From: Rhizophagus irregularis
Lineage: Eukaryota > Glomeromycota > Glomeromycetes > Glomerales > Glomeraceae
Direction: 5' to 3'
Assembly (NCBI RefSeq): GCF_026210795.1
Contig: NC_089445.1
Span: forward strand, 4,154,001-4,218,000
DNA: 64,000 bases
The notes beneath the pieces are model-generated. The model was not told the origin of the DNA. It saw only the letters and a list, made by a program, of their open reading frames with translations, and did not search any database. Both the position numbers and the translations under genes were made by a program. Of this stretch, positions 22,649-34,016 are shown in pieces. How positions within the stretch are numbered: position 1 is the stretch's first letter; every line of letters starts with the position of its first letter.

Positions 22649-24277
22649 ATGTCTAGTTTCAAAAAAGCCTCCGAATTATTAAATTCAAGTAATGATACTG
22701 TCACTATAAATGAATTAAAAGGAAGATTGAATCATTTAGAAAATAATCAACTTTCTGAAATACACAAATCATTATCAAAATCGTCTAATAAAGAAACATT
22801 TGATCGTCCTTGTATAGAAACTTTACAAAAGTATGTCTCTTCCGCAAAACCAAAAAATACTAACAAAAATACACGTTTATGGGTTTCTAGATTTGAAAGC
22901 TTTGTAAATGACACTCAACCAAACATAGATTTAATGACCCTTTATGACAAAAAAGCCATTGCAATGTTGTTATGTGAATTCATTATAGTTATTCAAACAA
23001 AAGACAAAAAGGAATACAAAGCAAACTCACTGTATAATGGTATATGTGCTATAAATCGGTTTTATCAAGAAATGTTTAAAGATAGAGAACCATTCAATAT
23101 ACATGAGGATTTTGAATTTAGAATAGTGCGTGATACATTACATACAAGAATGATAGAATTGGAAGAAATCAATAATGGTGAATATAATGGAGCTGATCCT
23201 CTTACTGATGAAGAAATGGTAAAAATCTTCGAACATCCTGATATATCAAGTAATTCACCAGATGGATTATTAAGGAGAGTCTTTTTATGGGTAGGATGTT
23301 GTACAGCACGTAGAGGGGGATCATATCATAGTATTATGGCTAGCCATTTTAAAAAACGTGATGATGGAGGATATAACATTGTGACAATTCATGATAAAAC
23401 TCACCAGGGAGGATATTATCACCAAACAAATTCTAATCAACAACCTGTTCATATTATTCCACCAGATGAACAAGGAACATATGGAGCATGTCATGACATT
23501 AGAAAATACTTGAGTTTACGGCCTAATAATGCAGAAGAAAACTTTTTTCTTCGTATTAATAAAGATATTGAAGGTACAATTTTATATGATTTCTTTCTCT
23601 ACAATATTTTTAACACAAACTAATAAATTTCAATATATTATTTAGAAAATTGGTATTCTACTTTTCATTTAGGTCGAGATAAATTATCTGGAATGTTAAA
23701 AGAAATTTGTAATATTACGGGTATTGATTGCACAAACAGAAGAATTGTAAATCATTCATTACGAAAATGTACTGCACAAAAGTTAAATGACGAAGGATTG
23801 GATTCACAAGCTATAATGAATGTAACATTGCACCGGTCCATTGCAGGATTAAATGCGTTAGTATATATTATAATATAATATTTAATTTTTTTATTTTGTC
23901 ATTAAAATTCATTTATTTTATAGATATCGAACACAAAATGAAAAGCAAAAATTGGACATCGCAAAGTTAACACTTCCAGGCATTTCAAAGGTATCTAATT
24001 AATTCTTTATTATAAATTATCATTATAATTATTAATTTTTTTTACACTTTATTTATAAAAGGATATTTCGATGCAAGAAAATTTGGAAAAATCTGCCAAA
24101 GATCTAAATACGGAACAAAGAATTGAAAATTTATCATCTCAGGAAGAGACTAAAACAGAACCATTCACTGAAATTCAAAATATCACAATTCCTTTAAAGC
24201 GTAAAGATGATTTAATTGATAATTTTCGTCTTAAGTTTGTTAAATGTAGTAATTTTACTATTAACATTACAAAATAA
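22649..24277 (+). CDS. Crypton-like tyrosine recombinase, four exons
   Basis: Exons 22649-23573, 23646-23856, 23924-23990 and 24062-24277 join in frame to 472 residues. The introns of 72, 67 and 71 bp begin GTACAA, GTTAGT and GTATCT and end in AG. All expected catalytic positions of a tyrosine recombinase are present: Arg in CTARRGGSY (about 221), Lys in HDKTHQGG (about 250), H-x-x-R in NHSLRK (345/348), His in LHRS (371) and Tyr in LNAYR (380). Residues 60-160 resemble the core-binding helical region. The C-terminal 90 residues are polar and probably disordered. The fold corresponds to the DUF3504/Crypton group, often labelled ZMYM2-like in fungi, which cuts and joins DNA through a covalent Tyr-DNA bond. 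Crypton elements lack terminal inverted repeats, so the element's ends cannot be seen. It appears intact and could be an active transposon gene or a domesticated copy. Confidence 0.85.
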
Positions 24278-24436
24278 ATAATTTGTCTAGTTATCTAGAG
24301 TAAATATGTACTAGAAACGCATAAATAAATATATATAAATTGATCATCCAGTAGGTATAAGTACAATCGGATAACTGTATAAATGGTGCCGATCAGGGGA
24401 TAATTTCTGTTATCACCTGACGCCCAACGAAAACTG

Positions 24437-25270
24437 GTGGTAACACTGGATTATCCTACATGGTTGACACAAATTTTATGTCAGATTTGTGAACGATATG
24501 ATGAAACTTTCGATCATGTGTGGATTTTTGACTCACATGCTATTGAAATGAATAATATTATTCAGAAAACAAAAGAATTTTTTGAAGGAGCTTGTAACTC
24601 TTTATTGATTAATGCAGATAAAGATCCTATTATTGACAATAAACTTATTAATAAAATGACCTTTTGGGATTGGGCTTATAGTCGGTGAATCAAAACTTAC
24701 CTTTATAGATGAATTAATTAAGGGAATAATTCCTTGTGAATTGGTAGCATATACATCATTGATTTTTGAAAATCAAAATGTACAAGAAAAATTTCTGGTT
24801 TTGTTAAGGAATTTTATTTTTGAAAAGAGTTGGGGCTTTTGGATTGATAGATGTTTGAAACAAAAAGAAAAGGAAAAAAGATTAAAAATTATTCTTAAAA
24901 AAGTTAAAGAAAATTATAAAGAAGAATATATAGATCCTAATAGGAAAGTTAATATTTTTAACCTTTTTAATAGTTTGGAAAGTTTATGATTGAATATTTA
25001 TTTTGGTACGAATATGCAGGGTTTTATAGTTTTAGTTAATTATGCTCTCTGCTCTTTATTGTTTTATTTTTAAGGGGTTAGTAGTTGAATGAAGTTTAGG
25101 GGCATTAAGGGGGTAAAGTAAAAAATTAATTTTATCCTAGAAGTCAGGTTTTTAGAGCGAGGTTGATAGAACGTCTTAAGTGTATGTTACTATAGTAGGT
25201 CTCAAATTCAGGTTAAAACTTATATAGAAACTAGTTGGTTAGTATTCGTTAGCTTAATCAGGTACCCGCA
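24437..25270 (+). pseudogene. LINE ORF2 3' remnant
   Basis: The stretch encodes CQICERYDETFDHVWIF, which has the spacing of the zinc-knuckle (C..C....ET..HVW) near the C-terminus of LINE polymerases. It continues NNIIQKTKEFFEGACN. A +1 shift at about 24680 (FWDWAYS to GESKLTF) leads to FIDELIKGIIPCELVAYTSL and a basic helical tail ending at 24989. I remember this as the C-terminal tail of LINE ORF2 proteins in Rhizophagus. The reverse transcriptase and endonuclease are absent, as in a typical 5'-truncated insertion. The GC-richer 24990-25270 is probably its 3' UTR. Confidence 0.65.
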
Positions 25271-25665
25271 ACTATTATTATAAAATTTCGTATATTTGTA
25301 TTGTTCATTACAAATTTAATCGCTAATAAAAAATTAAAAATTTTATGTCAGATTGTAAAGATAATTTAGAAAAATATTAGATAGTATAGTAGAAGATTAT
25401 AGAAAATTATTAAAATTATTACACAATATAGTTTAAAATGTTGCAGTAGGGGATATATAGAAATTTATTGATAAATAAGAAATATATTCATATGAAATTA
25501 TTTGATGAAGATGAAAAAGTTAAAAAAGAAAATATAATAACTTGGAATGAAAGAAATGGTTTTCTAATATTCTGTAAAGATAGGAAAAACTTGAAGAAAA
25601 AATACAAAAGGATTTAATATAGTTTTTATATTATATACACTAATATGTTAATATAATAAATATAA
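25271..25665. other. Intergenic, AT-rich
   Basis: No gene or repeat is recognised. Confidence 0.5.
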
Positions 25666-25669
25666 ATAA

Positions 25670-25931
25670 TATATCGATATTTTTTCAAAGTATTTTATTA
25701 AAATTTGACTTAAATGAAATTACTTTATTAAATAATTTAAAATACATTGTAATTCTATACAAAATTTTATATACCAATATTAATCTACATTTTATTATTA
25801 ATATTGGTATATAAATTTTCATAATGTACCGATATTTTGATATACTGATATTTTTTCCAAAAACATCTATATCAGTATATAGAGATTTGACTGTATAGCA
25901 ATATTTCCAAAATAAATAACGTTTATAATTA
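25670..25931. repeat. GGTATA/TACCGATAT region, second copy
   Basis: Contains TATACCAATATTAAT and its complement ATTAATATTGGTATA (25770-25815, an inverted pair) plus TACCGATATTTTGATATACTG. It lies directly before the 25932 element end, as the CGGTATA region at 13690-14150 does before 14162. Confidence 0.45.
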
Positions 25932-26260
25932 GTCCAGAGCAAAGCAAAGGACTATATACTATTTGTGTCAGTTTCACAAATGTCGCCCACTCACTGTATG
26001 AGTTGATGGCCATCCATTCGTATTGATTCTTTCGGTTACATGTGATAAAAATAGAACAAAAATTGTTTATTTGATATTTTTTTTTTATATATGATCGGTC
26101 TTTTTTCTTTTTTTTTGCAAATAAAAAAATTTTTTTAGCTTTAAATTTAATATAAAAATCATTTATCATATGAAAACTGGTATGAGGATTGGTCTATATT
26201 TTTTTTATTCGAATTACCTGTGTTTAATTAAGGTTAACAATTTCGCTTTTCACTCCGGAT
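25932..26260. mobile_element. Diverged relative of the GTCCGGAGCG element
   Basis: The left end GTCCAGAGCAAAGCAAAGGA and right end CACTCCGGAT match 14162-14402 with substitutions. The flank after the right end also matches (GGTTACCGTTCCCTAGTTTT against GGTTCCCGTTTCCTAGTTTT), so the repeated unit extends past the inverted end. There is no ORF. Confidence 0.55.
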
Positions 26261-27129
26261 TTCCAATGGTTACCGTTCCCTAGTTTTATAATTTAAGTAA
26301 ATCCAATTAAAGATAAATAACAATTAAGAATTAAAAATATTTGGCAGTTAAGAATTGTTTATTTAAACCAAAGTTTTATGTATAATAGATAATGCTAAGA
26401 TTATGATTTACAGTATATATGTATAGTATATTACTAATATTAGTCATCTCACCCTGTGTCTGACATTTTACCTGTTTATGCTTGATTTTCATCTGTCCTG
26501 TGCTTGATATTTTTATCTGTTCATGCTTGATGTTTATCTATCATGTGCTTGTTATCTGTTCGTGCTTGATGTTTTATCTATCTGTACTTGATGTTTTCGT
26601 CCAACTGTATTTGATTTTAATTTTATCTTGTCAAAAATTAGTTTCTTTGTCAGCACAGGGGTGATTAAGTTTAGCATAGTTTCTACACGAAGAATTTTTT
26701 TTTTATTTTATTGGCTTTTTTTTTATAAAACAATTTTTGTAGAGAATTTTTATTTTTAATATAGGCAAAGGCTTTTTTTGTTTGAAATTCTTTTGAGAAT
26801 TTTTTTTAATAGGTAAGAATCTTTGAATTTTTTTTTTAATAGGGAAAATGTGTTTTTTTGATGGAAGATTTTTGTTAGAAATTTTTCTTAATTGGGAATA
26901 TTTTTTTTGGTTGGGAATTTCATTAGAGAATTGTTGGTTGCAAATTTTTTTATTTTTTTGATGGAGAATTTTGTTTAGAAATCTTAATAGAAAAATAATA
27001 AGTGTATCAAGAATTTTGGCTTGAAATTTATTTTTTTAATAAAGAATTTCATTAGAGATCTTTTTTTTATAAAAAATTGATTGAAAATTTATTGGAAAAT
27101 TTTTTATTAAATTTTACAATCTTAATAAA

Positions 27130-27376
27130 TTTTTACTCCTCTTCATCTTCCCATCACTTCTTTTCATCTCCCATCGCTCCTTTCATCTCCCATCACTTCT
27201 TTTCGTCTCTCATTACTCCTTTTCGTCTCCCATCGCTCTTTTTCATCTCCAATCGCTCCTTTTCATCTCCCATCGCTCCTTTTCGTCTCCTATCACTCCT
27301 TTTCATCGCCCATCACTCCATTTTGTCTCCCATCACTCCTCTTCATCACCCATCACTCCTTTTCATCTCTAATTGT
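27130..27376. repeat. 20-bp minisatellite, about 12 copies
   Basis: Head-to-tail units of CATCTCCCATCGCTCCTTTT with substitutions and strict 20-bp spacing. Because 20 is not a multiple of 3, the 104-codon ORF across it is not a protein repeat and is unlikely to be real. It lies in the loop of the long-inverted-arm element. Confidence 0.85.
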
Positions 27377-28302
27377 TCGTTTAGTTTTTAATTAAATTAT
27401 TAGAAAAATTTAAATAATCCATTCGTTATTTAATATCCGAGGTATGTGAAATATTCAACGCGTCTATTTCTTTCATAATATTATCGGAAAAATCCATAGG
27501 AATAATTGTCGACTGTGCATTTTTATTTTTGGTACTACACATCATGTCCTATTTCTCCTTTTTGTTTCCTATCACTTCTCATTACTCTTTTTTACTCCCT
27601 TTCATCTTCTATTACTTTCCATTACTCCATTGTTATTTCATTTTTTTAGTAGCATCTTTCTCCTTGATCATTGTAATTTACTTATCTTTTTATTTATTGT
27701 TATTGTTTCTTTGATTTGTACACTTTGATAAAAATAAATATGGCGATTTTTTTTCTTTAAAATCGTAAATGTGTGACTTGAATTTAATATTTGCAAATAA
27801 AATTTCATTAAATAAGATTATTTTGAATAAATATGTTTGCAAAAAATTTTTTTTAAAAAATATCTTTTGCAATAATAACCAATCAAAATAGTAGATTTTC
27901 AGAAAATGTTTTTATGCCAATTATTTAATATTATTAATGATAAAAAGAAAAAACATTTCAAACAAATTTCTGGTATATACTTTTTTTAAAGTTAACATTA
28001 TTTTAAAAACTTTTTAATTTATTTATGTTATATATGAATATTATATGATTATATAATAAGAAATTTGTAAAAAAAATTTTTATGAAATAAAAAATATTAA
28101 ATTAAAAAAAAAATGCTAAAAAAAAAGTTAAAAATGGAATCAAAAAATACCAAACTAAAGAAAATTATTAAATAAAGTAAGATAAATTTTTTTAAAAAAA
28201 ATACCATAAAAATAAATTCTACTAAAAATCAGAAATTATTAAAATGAAACAAATAAAACAAAAAAAAAATACTAATGATTAATTTTTATTTTTATAACTT
28301 TG

Positions 28303-28400
28303 TAGGCGAGCCAGCTCGAGCTTTTTCAAGCTGGCTTGTCAAGCATCAAGCCAATTTATTAAGTATGGCTCAGCTTGCAAGCCGGCTCGGCTCATGCGGA
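28303..28400. repeat. GC-rich CTCGAGC/AGCCGGCTCG patch
   Basis: A short GC island in AT-rich DNA with inverted words (GCCAGCTCGAGC, CAAGCTGGCTTG, GCAAGCCGGCTCGGCTC). Its nature is unknown. Confidence 0.5.
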
Positions 28401-28466
28401 GCTTTACTAGTATATAAAATTTGCTTAATTTACTATGCTATTTAGGATTCTATCATGGTTTTTTTA

Positions 28467-28638
28467 GGCAGTGACATATATTAGCTAATATTATTTTAAT
28501 AGTAACGTTTACTCCCCCACCCCCAGGTAAGATTTTATGACCAATCACAACCATTTCACATGGTTTATATTATGTGTAACCTAAGATTTTCTTTTACTCC
28601 CCCACCCCCTAAAATATTAGCTAATATATGTCATTGCC
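28467..28638. mobile_element. 172-bp MITE with 26-bp inverted ends
   Basis: GGCAGTGACATATATTAGCT... at 28467-28492 is complementary to 28613-28638 with one mismatch. Inside, TTTACTCCCCCACCCCC occurs twice in direct orientation (28508 and 28594). No target duplication is convincing. It is nested within the loop of the 26447-29375 element. Confidence 0.75.
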
Positions 28639-29576
28639 CTTATTAATGTAATTTAATATTTTTTAATTTTATAAAAAAAAAGATCTCTAATGAAATTCTT
28701 TAAATTCTTTATTAAAAAAAAAAATTTCAAGCCAAAAATCTCGATACACTTATTATTTTCAATAAAATTATCTATTACTGTATTAAGATTTCTAAACAAA
28801 ATTCTCCATCAAAAAAATAAATTTTTTTTCAACAAATAATTCTCTAATGAAATTTTCAATCAAAAAAAAAAATATCTCGATTAAAGAAAAATTCAAAGAT
28901 TCTTACCATCTATTAAAAAAAATTCTCAAAAGAATTTATATATCAAAAAAAAAAACTCCTCTTCTATAAAAAAAAATCTCCCTGTTAAAATAGATCTATC
29001 TAAAAAAAAAATCTTACCTATTAAAAAAAAATTCTATGATGAAATTTTTATCAAAAAAAAAAAATCTCAGTGAAATCTATTAAAGAAAAATTCTTTAATG
29101 AAATTTTCTATCAAAAACAATCCTCCTATTAAAAAAAAAATTCTCTAATAAATTCTCTGTCAAAAAATACTTTCACCTATTAAAAAAAATTCCCAAAAGA
29201 AATTCTTTATCAAGGAAAACTCCCTCCTATTAAAAAAAATTCTTAATGAAATTCTCTATCAAAAAAAATCTCACTTGTTAAAAGAATTTTCTAACGAAAT
29301 TTAAGCACATACAGATAAATATCAAACACAAATATCAAGCATGAATAGGTAAAATGTCAGGCGGTGTAACATTTTGTCAATCCATGCACCCGCCATAGTT
29401 AGTCCAGCCATACAAAACATGATCGGATATACTATGATATCACAAATGATCGACAATAAATTGTGTATGACATGTATGAAATACCAATCGGAACGTTTAC
29501 TCCGAAAATTAAACTTTATTTTGACAATTTTTTTTTTAAAAAAAAAATCATCCTTTTTATTTTTTTTGCTTACAAT

Positions 29577-31199
29577 ATGACATGTTCAAAAATATTTTCA
29601 GGAGATTTACCTGAATTAACAACTGAAATTATACAATATTTTCGAAATGATTTTTCAACATTATATACATGTATTTTAGTTAACAGATTATGGTGTCGTT
29701 TAGCAATACGATTATTATGGGAAAATCCATTTTCAAATCCTACTAGACATAATGATTTTATTAATCTTTTCTTACATAATTTAACTGAAGATAATAAAAC
29801 AAAATTAAACAACGAATATGGAATTAATAATAATTTATTCCCTTCAAATACATTATTTAATTATCCTAGTTTTATTAAATGTTTAAATATTCAGAAATTT
29901 CTTTGGTCAATTAAAAAATGGGTTGCAAATATTAAAAATTTAACTGATAAACAAAGATATTTATTATCTTCACAATATATTAACCCAAATTTATTTAAAA
30001 TATTTATTAATAATGAAGTAAATTTACATACTTTTGAAGTAATATTAAATAATGAATGTTGTAATTATTTTGACCTTTCTTTTGAATTAATCCAACAAAA
30101 TCCTTATTTTATTTGTAATATTAAAAATTTTAAACTTTGTTTTGATGAAAATGTTGCAAAAATAACAAAATTTTATCCTTTTTTAAAATTTTTACATTCA
30201 AATTGTAATTCAATTTCTTCACTTAATATTAATATCAAATTATTCTTTTATAATAATAATAATTCTGATGTTGGTATTACTTTATTAAGTGAAGAACATT
30301 TACCAAAAATAATTAATTCACAAAAAAATTTAAGAAAAATTTCATTTGAAGGATGTATTAATTTTCCCTTGTATCATTCATTATTATCATTAAAAAATTC
30401 AAACTGTTCAAATACTTTAAATACCATCATTTTTCATCATATTAATTTTAAAGATATAACTAATATTTTAATTGAAGTGTTTGAACAATTAAATGTTTTG
30501 GAATCTATTCATATCATTTATTGTTCTTTAGATTCTGATTTTGTTGAAAAAATTATTAATGTCACTAAACCATTCAAATTGAAATCTTTATTTATAAGTG
30601 GTAATTTACAAATTGAACCAATAGAATCTTTGTTACAAAAATCTGGTGGTTATTTAGAAAATTTTGGTTCTGGAAGTGAATCAAATCAATTATTTAAGTT
30701 AATTATGAAATATTGTCCTAAAATTAAATATTTTGATTTATTTGATCTTGATAATTGTCATGATAATATTACTACAGCATTCAATTTAATTAAAAATATT
30801 GAAAATACTCTTAATTATCTTTCTATTGAAAGTGTTGATATTGAATTTAGTTCAATTGTTTTACAAAATTTAGGACAAATGCTTCCTTTTAAATTAGAAT
30901 ACTTAAATTTATATCTTATGTTTAATAATAAGGATTTTGAATTATTTTTAAAAAATTCTAATAATATTTTTATTAAAAAATTATCTATTAGAAATGAAAT
31001 GCAAGATGAAGATATTTTACCTTATATAAAGAAATATATTATGGAAAAGAAAAGAGTTAAATATTTGGCTGTTGAAGTTAAAAATAAAGATTTATTTTCT
31101 TTAAAAGATGAAGTAAAAGAATTTAAATTATATAATATTGAAATTCAAAATTATGATAAGTTAGCTATTTATTATTGTGATTTTATAGGAATTTATTAG
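29577..31199 (+). CDS. F-box protein with leucine-rich-like tail
   Basis: A 540-residue single-exon ORF. Residues 1-50 form an F-box: GDLPELTTEIIQYF, then TLYTCILVNRLWCRLAIRLL and the WENPF end block usual in Rhizophagus. The rest is a series of irregular leucine/isoleucine-rich stretches (for example LNVLESIHIIYCSLDS, LKSLFISGN, LEYLNLYLMF) that would form a leucine-rich-type superhelix. F-box proteins bridge Skp1-cullin ubiquitin ligases to substrates, the tail choosing the target. The ATG at 29577 is chosen over an earlier in-frame ATG at 29463 because the protein family begins with M-x-C-S-K just before the F-box. A broken paralogue lies at 49262-50952. Codon use is extremely AT-rich, like the surroundings. 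Confidence 0.88.
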   Translation: MTCSKIFSGDLPELTTEIIQYFRNDFSTLYTCILVNRLWCRLAIRLLWENPFSNPTRHNDFINLFLHNLTEDNKTKLNNEYGINNNLFPSNTLFNYPSFIKCLNIQKFLWSIKKWVANIKNLTDKQRYLLSSQYINPNLFKIFINNEVNLHTFEVILNNECCNYFDLSFELIQQNPYFICNIKNFKLCFDENVAKITKFYPFLKFLHSNCNSISSLNINIKLFFYNNNNSDVGITLLSEEHLPKIINSQKNLRKISFEGCINFPLYHSLLSLKNSNCSNTLNTIIFHHINFKDITNILIEVFEQLNVLESIHIIYCSLDSDFVEKIINVTKPFKLKSLFISGNLQIEPIESLLQKSGGYLENFGSGSESNQLFKLIMKYCPKIKYFDLFDLDNCHDNITTAFNLIKNIENTLNYLSIESVDIEFSSIVLQNLGQMLPFKLEYLNLYLMFNNKDFELFLKNSNNIFIKKLSIRNEMQDEDILPYIKKYIMEKKRVKYLAVEVKNKDLFSLKDEVKEFKLYNIEIQNYDKLAIYYCDFIGIY

Positions 31200-34010
31200 T
31201 TAATTTATTATTAAAATGAAAACAACAATGTAAAATTTGTATGTAACGTATATAAAATTTGTATGTATTAAATATATTTATAATAAATGGAATTTTTTTA
31301 TTTAAATTAATCAATTTTTTGCAAAATTTAATAATAAATTATAGAGTCAACTTGAACCAAGTCACGAGTCAACCATTCCTAGAAAGTTCGAGGGTTGTTT
31401 ATCTGGCGGGACGGTTCCACGCGTCCAACTTTAAATTATATGTTTTATCACTCTAGTTTAGAGCGATTGCTACATGCCGTTGTATTTTCGTTTTTGTCGT
31501 CGCCCTTGATTTATATATCGGTCGTTTTCTGTCTTAATTATTTTTTTTTTATACTATCATAAATGATCAATAAATTTAATTTAAGTGTGAAATGTGAGGA
31601 AGGGAAATTTTCAATCCCGAAATTTTGTGATCATGTGATCACGGAATCCTGGTAACCCTTGTAACAGCCGAAAAGAATTTCCGTAATGGGAAGGTTATAT
31701 AGAAAATCCGCAAATGACGATCATTTATAATAATTGCGGGATTGTTTAATCAGCCTCCAATTCACATGGTTGTAAAGTAAATATTACCCACAATCATGTG
31801 ATTTTCACTATGACCAAACCAATCATTTTTAAAATTTATGGTGCAATGATCGTATGATTTATATTTTAACAAATTTAGTTAATTTCTTTTTGCAGGGCTC
31901 ATCCTTCTTGAATAAACCAGTTTAGGTGAGATAAGTATAAAACATTTAACTAAGCATTTAATATATACCGAATGAAGAAATAAAAGCCAACATTTAAAGT
32001 TTACCATCAGTTCAAAAAGAGATGACCATGCTTTCCATCTTTTTCAGCACATGTCTAAAAATTTTATCACGTTTTGTGGGCTGTTCGCATACTTCCCAAA
32101 AGTAGAATAAGATTATTTTTGTACATCTAATTTCTTAACCAAATAATCTCAAATAATTCAAATGGAGAGAAATTCATAATGTGGGAGGAAGTGTGGGACC
32201 AATCCAATTACACGGAATTTAAAAGATAAAAATCTTAATTAAAATTAGAATTTCGCATAATAATTTTTAATTATTGTTATATCAGATCAGGTATTTGATT
32301 TTCTCTTTTTTTATTTTATTTATTTTTATTTTTATTTTTTTTTTAATGATTTTGAGCCCTTCTGCAGATGTTTATAAAGTATCGTGTAACAACCGCTTGT
32401 AAAGAATGACCTTACGACGAATATATAGATAAATATTTTTAGACAATACTAGCAAATAATTACGATATCTCAAAAATCGATATCAATTGTACGTTAATTG
32501 AAAATTAAATTGATTCGCAGACTTTGTACAAGAGCACGAGTAATGGTCTAACAGAAGCTGCTTTTTGGGTTTATTATTATAAGCCATAACATAAATAGGC
32601 TATTTTCTTTTTTTTTGGGTTCTTATTATATTATCATATTAATTAATAAAATGTTTTCATTTTCATGTATTTCATTTACCTTTTTTAATAAAATTTGTGT
32701 AATCTTGAAATATGATCATTTTTAACCCTACAAATTTTTTCCATTGCCATTATATGTCTCAAATCCCACACGCGCGCGGACAAACGTCGGATCCGATTGG
32801 GATAATATAAATCTTTACAAACTGGATCAATTATAATATAATTAATACTGTATTACGGAATTTATCGAATTATTTACATTTTCCGTGAATGGATCCGTGA
32901 AAGGGCTCATTTTTACGGAGTTTTTACAGAAATAACGGATAAAATTTTTATAGGGGCTCTAAATGTAAGTTATGACTTCTGATTTAATGCAACTACAACT
33001 TTATATATTGTATACTATTTTACCGATCTTACCACACACGTTTAGTACAAAGAGAGATTTTCTCTTATTCTATGGAGCATATGGTAAATTTAGTGAATTA
33101 ACCATGTCATTTATGACTCAAAGTCAATGTTTGAGAACTCATATTGTTGAATAAAATTGGAACATCTGTTAAACTGTCAATAAATCTAGGAAATTGCCTG
33201 ATACACAGAATTGGAAAAAAAGCGAAGAAATCCGTAAGCATAAATTGGTTTGAGCATGTGCATATAATCTTTTTTTTTGAATTATATTTTCAGCATCAGA
33301 CCAGCGGATTATTAAATTTAACATTTCCAAGCTATTAAATGCTTACTTGAACATAAAAGGAAACGCCACGCTTTCTTGATCCAAATGTATGTTGGGTCAA
33401 CAGATTGGGTCAGATACCCGGCTGACACTGAGATTAGGTCATAAATTTGATGATCTGACCCGACCCGAACAACCCTATCAGGTCACCAATCCGCCAGGTC
33501 AGATTCAGAGCTCTAGTGTAAAAGAGTTATTTTTAAATGTGCCTGTTATAAAATTAATAAAATGATTTTATGTATTTTAAGAAAAAAATTATTTATTTTT
33601 TTCTTTTTTTTTCTCTTTAAGGTAAATGTTCCATGCGAAAAATAGATATGTGGTTCTGTGATTTTAAATTATATATACTGTAAGTAATAATATAATAAAA
33701 TCCGCATGTAATCATATGTATTACGCAGATTATTTAACGATATTTACAATTATCTTTGCCACTTTAAGTAACTTGTAAAGTAACAAAACGTTTAGAAGTT
33801 TATTTATCATGTATTAAGAAAATTTTATCTGATTTATGATTTTTACTACGGTTGGATGATTGTCACATTTATGAAATTCTGGATGTGTAAATTTGTTTGT
33901 CGTACATGTATGAATGTTTGTGATCAACGTAATACATTTTACATAAATATTATTACCATATTCATTCAGACTATATTTTACTTTATCTTCCAATTAGAAA
34001 GAATTTTTGC
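31200..34010. other. Intergenic DNA
   Basis: No supported gene in 2.8 kb. GC-richer patches at 31350-31440 and 33380-33515 contain no family I know. The latter has TGGGTCAGA and TCTGACCCGACCC words in inverted order. At 32905-32952 a stretch ending TTTTTATAGGGGCTC resembles the right end of the CCCTATAA element family (see 55673 and 41240), but no matching left end was found. Confidence 0.45.
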
Positions 34011-34016
34011 ATAATA

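Larger units (their letters stand above)
26447..29375. mobile_element. 2.9-kb element with 630-700-bp inverted arms
   Basis: The left arm (about 26447-27078) and right arm (about 28668-29375) are inverted copies. Both start near CTGACATTTTACCT, pass through ATGCTTGAT-type short repeats, then run through a ladder of T-rich units. Each arm ends in AATTTCATTAGAGATCTTTT. Each arm is itself a tandem array of roughly 55-65-bp units (AGAATTT-CATTAGAGAATTTTTTTTAATAGG pattern). No transposase gene is present. This is a foldback-type structure or a MITE with very long terminal repeats. The right end stops about 200 bp before the F-box gene. Confidence 0.7.

Noticed and set aside
27077-27391. 104-codon ORF rich in Ser, His and Pro
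   Set aside because: It is produced by a 20-bp minisatellite, whose period is not a multiple of 3, so it is not a protein repeat.
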